From CAZMRQ01 sp964568795 (GTDB lineage Bacteria; Pseudomonadota; Gammaproteobacteria; Comchoanobacterales; Comchoanobacteraceae), in assembly GCA_964568795.1 (NCBI GenBank), contig CAZMRQ010000051.1, positions 1-8,375 of the forward strand: DNA of 8,375 bases, given 5' to 3'. The notes beneath the pieces were generated by a model. That model was not told the DNA's origin and did not search any database. It saw only the letters and a list, made by a program, of their open reading frames with translations. This document shows, piece after piece, positions 1 to 4,836 of this stretch. The translations under genes and the position numbers were made by a program. Each line of letters begins with the position of its first letter. The first letter of the stretch is position 1.

Positions 1-243
1 TAATATACATTCTTTTCATAGTCAATTATTTTATCCTCTGATTGCAACAGGCCCTGTGGGGAATTTGGAACTATAGAGTACATCCATACTAGGCAGGAAC
101 CAGAACTTCTGATGCATCAACTAACTTATGATCATCGCTGTGGGTTATTGCGTGCCAATGTACATTTGGCAATTAGAGATATGAAAGCTACTCGCAGAAA
201 CTGTGACTTAATAGATTGGAGCATTGTAGATGATTTTGTTTGA
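1..243 (+). pseudogene. 3' remnant of a probable AbiEi-type antitoxin gene, frameshifted
   Basis: The last 60 or so residues of a protein are readable from about 61 to the TGA at 241-243, in the frame starting at base 1. It contains EYIHTRQEPELLM, then an Ala/Arg-rich stretch, and ends in DLIDWSIVDDFV. Upstream that frame is closed by TAA at 1-3 and TAG at 19-21. The neighbouring frame (from base 2) is open and reads sensibly up to YPLIATGPVG, then hits TAG at 74-76. Joining the two needs one extra base near 56-66, in a run of four G (58-61) or of three T (64-66), so I read one gene with a single-base deletion. The 5' part lies outside the window. The identity rests mainly on position: the stop overlaps the start of an AbiEii-type toxin gene by 14 bases, the usual antitoxin-toxin arrangement. 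In that family AbiEi is a DNA-binding antitoxin that autorepresses the operon; no DNA-binding domain is visible in this fragment. Confidence 0.6.
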
Positions 244-1075
244 TCAGTTAGTTGATGAGGCCCTTAAAAATCAACCGCACTTATCTTCTCTTAGGGTTGT
301 TGTCGAAAAAGAATTGCTCCATCACGATATATTGAGAACATTAAATCAAAACCGCATGCTTGCTAATCTTACCTTCATAGGTGGAACTTGCCTTAGAACT
401 TGCTATGGTGGGATCAGGCTTAGTGAAGATTTATATTTTACAGGAGGCAAGGATTTTTCTCGTAAAAGTTTGTCTGCAATGGGCAAATGTTTAATAGAGA
501 CTTTAAACGAGAAATACAGGTTAAAGGTAAGCGTTAGTGAACCTGGGAAAGACATAAAAAATGTAGATACTTGGAAAATAAAAATTGAAACTAGGCCTAA
601 GTAAAGACATTTGCCGGCCCAAAGAATTAATATAGATATTTGTGCTGTATCTTCATACGAAAAACAACCCATGATATTGATTATTCCCTATGGAGTTGAT
701 ATGGGAACCAGTGGTCTTGTAATACAAGCACAAAGCCGTGAAGAAATATACACGGATAAATTACTTGCATTTGCTCTACGTCAAAATAGGATAAAATATC
801 GTGATTTGTGGGACATTGTATGGTTGCATCAACAGGGATTAAAACCAAACTTTGAATTAATACCCAAAAAGCTTAGTGACCGTGCGCTCACACAAGAGTA
901 TTTTTCTAATCTATTTGAGCAACGTATTAATTCACTATCTCAAGATAATCGCCTTGAAGTGGAGTTTAAAAAAGAGATGCATCGATTTTTATCTTTAGAT
1001 CAAATAAATAAAACAATAGATCAAGATAGCTTATGGTCTTTCATCATATTTTTGATGAAAAGCTTACCTGTTTAA
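230..1075 (+). pseudogene. AbiEii-family nucleotidyltransferase toxin, broken by an in-frame stop
   Basis: This is a type IV toxin-antitoxin toxin of the AbiEii/AbiGii nucleotidyltransferase family. These cytoplasmic enzymes act in phage defence by abortive infection; AbiEii is reported to bind GTP. The start ATG at 230 has GGAG at 218-221 and lies inside the end of the upstream gene, suggesting translational coupling. The N-terminal piece (230-604, 124 residues) carries the family signature: FIGGTCLR (residues 49-56), then RLSEDLYF (63-70). The family consensus ends SEDLDF, so the second Asp of the D-x-D pair is Tyr69 here. An in-frame TAA at 602-604 ends the protein. The same frame then continues to 1075 and encodes the rest of the family, including DKLLAFALR and RDLWDIVWL (conserved Lys and R-D-x-x-D). 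Restored, the protein would be about 281 residues, a normal length. The stop could be one C-to-T change from CAA. A TTG at 611 could in principle start a C-terminal fragment of about 154 residues, but it would lack the catalytic motif. I call it inactive. Confidence 0.87.
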
Positions 1076-1123
1076 TTGTAAACACCCAAACCAGTTGGGA
1101 TTGGATTGCATATTTCCTGCCTG

Positions 1124-1165
1124 TTTAGTTCCTTATTCATATGGTGTATCATATAAGGAACTAAA
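1124..1165 (+). repeat. Perfect 13-bp inverted repeat before the transposase RBS
   Basis: TTTAGTTCCTTAT at 1124-1136 is the exact reverse complement of ATAAGGAACTAAA at 1153-1165, with 16 bases between. In RNA this would form a 13-bp hairpin ending one base before the GGAG of the transposase ribosome binding site (1166-1169). In several insertion sequences a hairpin of this kind keeps read-through transcripts from outside from being translated into transposase; that role is inferred here. The 3' side has no U-run, so a Rho-independent terminator is unlikely. Confidence 0.7.
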
Positions 1166-1177
1166 GGAGACAAATTT

Positions 1178-2137
1178 ATGGGAAGTTTATTGCATGCTAA
1201 TGCCAAGACAACGCCTCGAATCCGAAAAGAAATACAAAACTCTGTGGAGAGCGCCGCAAAGTTAGCAAAACGGTATGGCCTGAATATTAAAACAGTCTTT
1301 AAATGGAGAAAAGCTGATTCAATTGAAGATAAACGTTCTGGCCCTCTAAAGCCAAAGAGCGTTTTATCTGAAACAGAACAACAGATTATCTGTGAATTTA
1401 GACGGGTCTCTAAGCTGCCCCTTGATGATGTTTATATTGCTTTAAAGGAAAAGATTCCGAACCTTACGCGCTCTAATCTTCATCGATGTCTCAAAAGACA
1501 TGGCCTGAATGTCTTGCCCAAGGAAGAGAAGTTGGCTCCTGAAAAAAAGAAATTTAAAGAATATCCGATTGGATTTGTTCATATTGACATTACTCAGGTT
1601 CGCACAGATCAAGAAAAATGCTACCTTTTTGTGGCCATTGATCGGGCCACAAAGTACGTTTACGTTGAGCTGCATCCTAAGATGTCGCACAAAGAATCCT
1701 GTGCATTTCTGAAAAACCTGATCGCTCATTGCCCCTTTAGAATTTTGAAAATTCTTACAGACAATGGGGCACAATTTACCTATGAGCTGCTGGCGGAACA
1801 CTTGAGGCCCAAAAACAAAATCCACCCCTTTGATTGGATTTGCAAGGAGCATGATATAGAACACAGGCTCACCAAATTTAAGCATCCGTGGACCAATGGT
1901 CAGGTCGAAGTCACTAACAGAATTCTTAAACAGTACACGGTCAAGGCATATTTTTACAAAGATATCGATGAGCTAAAACACCATGTGATGACCTTTGTAC
2001 TTTACTATAATCATCAAAGAAAACTGAAATCATTGAAGTATCAGACCCCGTTTGATATAGTCATTTCAGAATTTGGACGTGACTGTTCAAATTTTATTCA
2101 CAATCCTAACCATATGTTGTTGGGACTTAATATTTAA
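1178..2137 (+). CDS. IS481-family transposase (DDE/integrase-core)
   Basis: This 319-residue transposase catalyses cut and joining of the element's DNA. The N-terminus (about 14-46) is a helix-turn-helix ending in KTVFKWRKAD, typical of terminal-repeat binding. A second helical region (about 63-112) precedes the integrase (rve) core at about 128-296. The catalytic residues are visible: Asp137 in VHIDITQ, Asp195 in LTDNGAQFT, and Glu244 in NGQVEVTNR. The spacing between the second Asp and the Glu is longer than the classic 35 because of an insert around HPFDWICKEHDIEHR. That insert is familiar from one IS481 subgroup. RBS AAAGGAGA at 1163-1170 is 7-8 bases before ATG 1178. No stop or frameshift interrupts it and all three catalytic residues are present, so the enzyme may be functional. 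The gene reads on the same strand as the decayed toxin-antitoxin genes before it and the BI-1 gene after it. Confidence 0.93.
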   Translation: MGSLLHANAKTTPRIRKEIQNSVESAAKLAKRYGLNIKTVFKWRKADSIEDKRSGPLKPKSVLSETEQQIICEFRRVSKLPLDDVYIALKEKIPNLTRSNLHRCLKRHGLNVLPKEEKLAPEKKKFKEYPIGFVHIDITQVRTDQEKCYLFVAIDRATKYVYVELHPKMSHKESCAFLKNLIAHCPFRILKILTDNGAQFTYELLAEHLRPKNKIHPFDWICKEHDIEHRLTKFKHPWTNGQVEVTNRILKQYTVKAYFYKDIDELKHHVMTFVLYYNHQRKLKSLKYQTPFDIVISEFGRDCSNFIHNPNHMLLGLNI

Positions 2138-2213
2138 TCACTGATCATAGTGTAAGAAACAGAATGACTATTTATAATCATTTTTAATAATCACAGGAAC
2201 ATTGAATTTTTTA

Positions 2214-2227
2214 ATAGTAAATACTAT
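2214..2227. promoter_or_regulatory. 14-bp dyad overlapping the -35 region of the BI-1 gene
   Basis: ATAGTA (2214-2219) and TACTAT (2222-2227) are perfect inverted arms separated by AA. The right arm reaches the place where a -35 box would sit for the TATAAT at 2249-2254. This is the geometry of a small operator or activator site. No regulator family is recognised, and a chance palindrome in AT-rich DNA cannot be excluded. Confidence 0.3.
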
Positions 2228-2245
2228 GAAATACGCTAAGGCATG

Positions 2246-2254
2246 TGTTATAAT
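2246..2254 (+). promoter_or_regulatory. Extended -10 promoter of the BI-1/YccA gene
   Basis: TGTTATAAT (2246-2254) is a perfect extended -10 element (TGn plus TATAAT). No good -35 box exists 17 bases upstream (around 2226-2231, ATGAAA), which is typical when an extended -10 is present. Transcription would start near 2261, giving a leader of about 23 bases with AAGGAG at 2273-2278, five bases before ATG 2284. The promoter lies downstream of the insertion sequence, so the gene does not depend on read-through. Confidence 0.7.
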
Positions 2255-2283
2255 ATTAGGGTATATAACGAGAAGGAGCCAAT

Positions 2284-2946
2284 ATGACTACAATCAGCCA
2301 AACGTCGCAGCAACAGATTGCTGTCAGCAAAGTCTTGCAAAACACATATGCACTACTTGGTCTAACAGTTTTATTTAGTGCATTGACATGCAGTATCTCT
2401 ATGTCACTTAACGTTCAGCCTTTTGGATTTATCACTCTTCTTGTTGGATTTTATGGCCTCCTTTTTCTTGTGCATCGATTTGCAACTTCAGCATTAGGTC
2501 TCCTATTCACCTTTGCATTCACAGGATTTGTTGGTATGACACTGGCACCATTACTCAATATGGTCGAAGCATTACACAATGGTCCAATGATTGTTGCAAC
2601 AGCACTTGGTTCAACAGGCACAATATTTCTTACTCTGTCAGCCTACACACTAATAACCAAACATAATTTTAATTATTTACAAGGATTCCTATTCATTGCT
2701 ATTATTGGATCGCTGGTATTAGGTGTCGCTGGGTTTCTATTTGCCATGCCTATTCTTAACCTAGCTATGTCTGGTCTTTTTATATTGATATCTTCTGGGC
2801 TTATTCTCTTTCACACCAGCCAACTTATTCATGGTGGAGAGCGGAACTATATTATTGCAACAATATCCTTGTACATAGCACTGTATAATCTATTTATAAG
2901 CTTGCTTACAATCCTCACTGCTTTCTCGGGTTCCAGCAGAGACTAA
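2284..2946 (+). CDS. yccA: Bax inhibitor-1/YccA-family inner-membrane protein
   Basis: This 220-residue polytopic protein belongs to the BI-1 (TMBIM) family and is closest in style to E. coli YccA (219 residues). A short polar N-terminal tail with KVLQNTYALL (16-25) precedes about seven membrane segments: roughly 22-41, 46-64, 69-91, 102-123, 131-152, 155-176 and 188-212. The family signature near the C-terminus is clear: ILFHTSQLIHGGERNY (174-189), followed by the LY-x-x-LYN-x-F helix. The C-terminus ends SRD, as in YccA. Known for the family: YccA is a substrate and modulator of the FtsH protease with HflKC and can protect SecY from degradation, while Bacillus YetJ is a pH-sensitive calcium leak channel. 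Oddity: position 177 is His where YccA has Glu and other members Asp. The gene has its own promoter and RBS and converges on serS 68 bases downstream, with no clear terminator between them. The family call is firm; the yccA symbol is by analogy. Confidence 0.9.
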   Translation: MTTISQTSQQQIAVSKVLQNTYALLGLTVLFSALTCSISMSLNVQPFGFITLLVGFYGLLFLVHRFATSALGLLFTFAFTGFVGMTLAPLLNMVEALHNGPMIVATALGSTGTIFLTLSAYTLITKHNFNYLQGFLFIAIIGSLVLGVAGFLFAMPILNLAMSGLFILISSGLILFHTSQLIHGGERNYIIATISLYIALYNLFISLLTILTAFSGSSRD

Positions 2947-2992
2947 CTCATTCTCAGTCAAGTCTCACTTTTAGACTCATTTGCATCAAACT

Positions 2993-3002
2993 AGCATATG
3001 CT
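2993..3002. repeat. 10-bp palindrome AGCATATGCT between BI-1 gene and serS
   Basis: A perfect 10-bp palindrome lies in the 68-base convergent gap, followed on the + strand by TTT. As RNA it has no loop and is a poor terminator. It is recorded because it is the most symmetrical element in the gap; its function is unknown. Confidence 0.3.
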
Positions 3003-3014
3003 TTTCAGTAGTGC

Positions 3015-4280
3015 TCATTCTGGCTTTATTATATCTTTACCCAGATATTTTCTTAAAACTTTTGGCACAACAATGGATCCATCTTTTTGCTGGTTGTTTT
3101 CACACAGCGCAACCAATGTTCGACCAAGTGGCAAACCACTGCCATTAATCGTTTCAAGGTATTGACTCTTTCCGTCCACCTTTGTACGCGTCATCATTCG
3201 ACGCGATTGGAAGTCACCAAAATAACTGCATGATGAGACTTCACGGTAGGCTTTTTGAGCTGGAAGCCAAACTTCAAGATCATATGTTCTTGCAGCAGAA
3301 AAGCCTATGTCACCTGAGCAAAGCTCCATCACTCTGTATGGGAGACCTAGCTGCTGTAAAATATATTCCGCATGTGCTGTTAACTCTTCTAATGCACTAA
3401 GACCAAATCCTGGCCGAAGCAATTGCACTAATTCCACTTTTTCAAACTGATGCATACGAATCATCCCATAAGTATCCTTACCCGCTGCTCCAGCCTCACG
3501 CCTAAAGCATTGTGTGAGTGAAACATGCTTTTTAGGCAACTCTTCTACCGAGATAATTGAGTCACGGTATAAATTAGTGATGGGCACTTCTGCAGTCGGA
3601 ATAAGTGTCAATGGATCATCGCGTAAGAAAAACTGATCGTCTGCAAATTTAGGCAACTGACCTGTTCCAAAAAGGCATTTTTCATTCACTAAAACAGGTA
3701 CGTTTGTCTCATAATACCCGTGTTTTTTTGTATGTGTATCTAGCATCCAATTGCCTAAAGCCCTGGACAGGGCAGCAATGTCATTGTGTAAGACAACAAA
3801 ACGGCTCCCAGCTAGTAAAGCACCCTGCTTTATTGACATACCCAGTGGCTCACATAGCGTGACATGGTCTTTAACTGAAAAATCAAATTGTGGGAGCGAG
3901 CCCCACGTTCTTATAAGCTTGTTTTCTTTTTCCGTGCCTCCAGTGGGTATTGATTCATGGGGAATATTAGGGATGTGATGCTCAATATTCCTTAGCTTAT
4001 CCTGGATCTGAACAACCTGCTGCTGCTGTTCTTTGATATCCTGTGATAGCTGCCCAAGTGCAATCTTTTCTTGAGAGACATCCTGACCATCTGACTTTAA
4101 TCGCCCAATATTTTTAGCTGCGCTATTCATCTTTGATTGCAATGACTCAAGTAAAGTTTGAGAGTCCTTACGCTTGGCTTCACATGCCAGATAACTTTCT
4201 GCATCTAGCTGATAGCCCCTTTTTTTGAGTTTAGCAGCAATATCATGTAAGTTCTTTCTTAATAGCGCTCGATCAAGCAT
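3015..4280 (-). CDS. serS: Seryl-tRNA synthetase
   Basis: This class II aminoacyl-tRNA synthetase charges tRNA-Ser, and tRNA-Sec where present, with serine in the cytoplasm. It has 421 residues, close to E. coli SerRS (430). Residues about 1-105 form the N-terminal antiparallel coiled-coil arm that grips the long variable arm of tRNA-Ser; it is Lys/Gln-rich. The catalytic domain follows: FGTGQLPKF (204-212), the serine-binding TAEVP (229-233), motif 2 with FRREAGAAGKDTYGMIR (259-275) and MHQFEKVEL, and motif 3 GSGLPLGRTL (380-389) with ENNQQKDG. Oddity: the usual SSCSN reads SSCSY, with Tyr354 encoded by TAT, one base from AAT. The ATG at 4280 overlaps the end of lolA by 8 bases, and AAGGAG (4293-4288) lies seven bases upstream, inside lolA. 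It is the last gene of the ftsK-lolA-serS operon, with no clear terminator after it. Confidence 0.98.
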   Translation of the reverse strand: MLDRALLRKNLHDIAAKLKKRGYQLDAESYLACEAKRKDSQTLLESLQSKMNSAAKNIGRLKSDGQDVSQEKIALGQLSQDIKEQQQQVVQIQDKLRNIEHHIPNIPHESIPTGGTEKENKLIRTWGSLPQFDFSVKDHVTLCEPLGMSIKQGALLAGSRFVVLHNDIAALSRALGNWMLDTHTKKHGYYETNVPVLVNEKCLFGTGQLPKFADDQFFLRDDPLTLIPTAEVPITNLYRDSIISVEELPKKHVSLTQCFRREAGAAGKDTYGMIRMHQFEKVELVQLLRPGFGLSALEELTAHAEYILQQLGLPYRVMELCSGDIGFSAARTYDLEVWLPAQKAYREVSSCSYFGDFQSRRMMTRTKVDGKSQYLETINGSGLPLGRTLVALCENNQQKDGSIVVPKVLRKYLGKDIIKPE

Positions 4281-4836
4281 GGTTGCTCTCCTTTTTTCTC
4301 ATGTCTAAAACTTCGATATCCTTTGGCCACTTATATGTCCAAGGAAGACTCCTATTCACTAATGAATAAGACCAAAATCGATTAGGTATTTGATAACTTA
4401 CATGTTCAAGTGTACGTAAGACTTGTGGCTTCTTTTCACTAAACTGAATCAGCTCCGCGTCATTGCCAAAAAGCTGCAGAGAACATTGGTATATGCCGCG
4501 GGAATCTACTCTTGAGCAATCGTAAGGCCTTTTTGACACAGCTATATTTTGCAGAAAACGTTTAAAACGCTTGAGGTAATGCATAGACCTTGTGTCGTAG
4601 ATTGTTAAGAGCTCACCCGGCTGATAGGTGTATGTCTTTTCTGGGTCACTGACAAGTAAAACACCTTTGGGCATTTGCAGCACAAGCCTATCCGAATCAA
4701 ACTGTGCATGCATACACCCGCCTTTACGTGTGTTAGGATTAACCTGCTGCCATGTCGTCGCTCTCAACTCACATATTTCAACTGCCGTTGATGCAAAAAT
4801 TGTGGCACTGAGAAAAAATAACAGGATGAGTTTCAT
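4273..4836 (-). CDS. lolA: Divergent LolA-like periplasmic lipoprotein carrier
   Basis: LolA carries outer-membrane lipoproteins across the periplasm from the LolCDE transporter to LolB. This 187-residue protein begins with a typical signal peptide (MKLILLFFLSATIFAS, cleavage near 15-18). The rest fits a small beta-rich carrier: GVLLVSDPEKTYTYQPGE (58-75) resembles the LolA strand pair with ILVSDGKTLWFYNP. The C-terminal YKWPKDIEVLDMR (168-180) matches the family ending, F-x-P-x-G/D-V-x-V-x-D-x-R. Overall similarity is low, and the call leans on position between ftsK and serS, its standard place in gammaproteobacteria. Oddities are four cysteines (22, 41, 107, 118), which could pair as disulfides after export, and a strongly basic middle (about 86-103). 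The ATG overlaps the ftsK stop as ATGA (4836-4833), with GAGG at 4844-4841, so translation is coupled. Its 3' end holds the serS RBS. RarA, often between lolA and serS, is absent. Confidence 0.77.
   Translation of the reverse strand: MKLILLFFLSATIFASTAVEICELRATTWQQVNPNTRKGGCMHAQFDSDRLVLQMPKGVLLVSDPEKTYTYQPGELLTIYDTRSMHYLKRFKRFLQNIAVSKRPYDCSRVDSRGIYQCSLQLFGNDAELIQFSEKKPQVLRTLEHVSYQIPNRFWSYSLVNRSLPWTYKWPKDIEVLDMRKKESNHA

Larger units (their letters stand above)
1122..2161 (+). mobile_element. IS481-family insertion sequence (ends approximate)
   Basis: A single-ORF DDE transposase gene with short flanks sits between a decayed toxin-antitoxin pair and a housekeeping gene. The ends proposed here rest on a weak terminal match. 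TGTTT at 1122-1126 and AAACA at 2157-2161 are perfectly inverted, and over 15 bases I count 10 matches (1122-1136 against 2147-2161). IS481 ends usually begin TGT, and an element of about 1040 bp is normal for the family. No matching target-site duplication is visible beside these ends, so the true boundaries may differ by tens of bases. The left outer limit cannot be before 1076 unless the element truncated the toxin gene, which looks full length. Confidence 0.5.

Noticed and set aside
611..1075. Separate 154-codon gene starting at TTG 611
   Set aside because: It is in the same frame as the upstream piece and is the continuation of the AbiEii family protein after a nonsense codon, not an independent gene.
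1442..1885. 147-codon open frame antisense to the transposase
   Set aside because: It lies fully inside the transposase gene, has no recognisable motif and no RBS of note, and is explained as a shadow.
2139..2152. Short dyad CACT...AGTG just after the transposase stop as a terminator
   Set aside because: The stem is four to five pairs with no T-run. It may simply be part of the element's right end.
1..2161. Active defence island or new anti-phage system at the left end
   Set aside because: The only defence-type genes seen are a known AbiE-type pair, and both are broken. The rest is an ordinary insertion sequence.
2961..2977. Stem AGTCT...AGACT after the BI-1 gene as a terminator
   Set aside because: Only 5 bp, AT-leaning, and not followed by a U-run on either strand.
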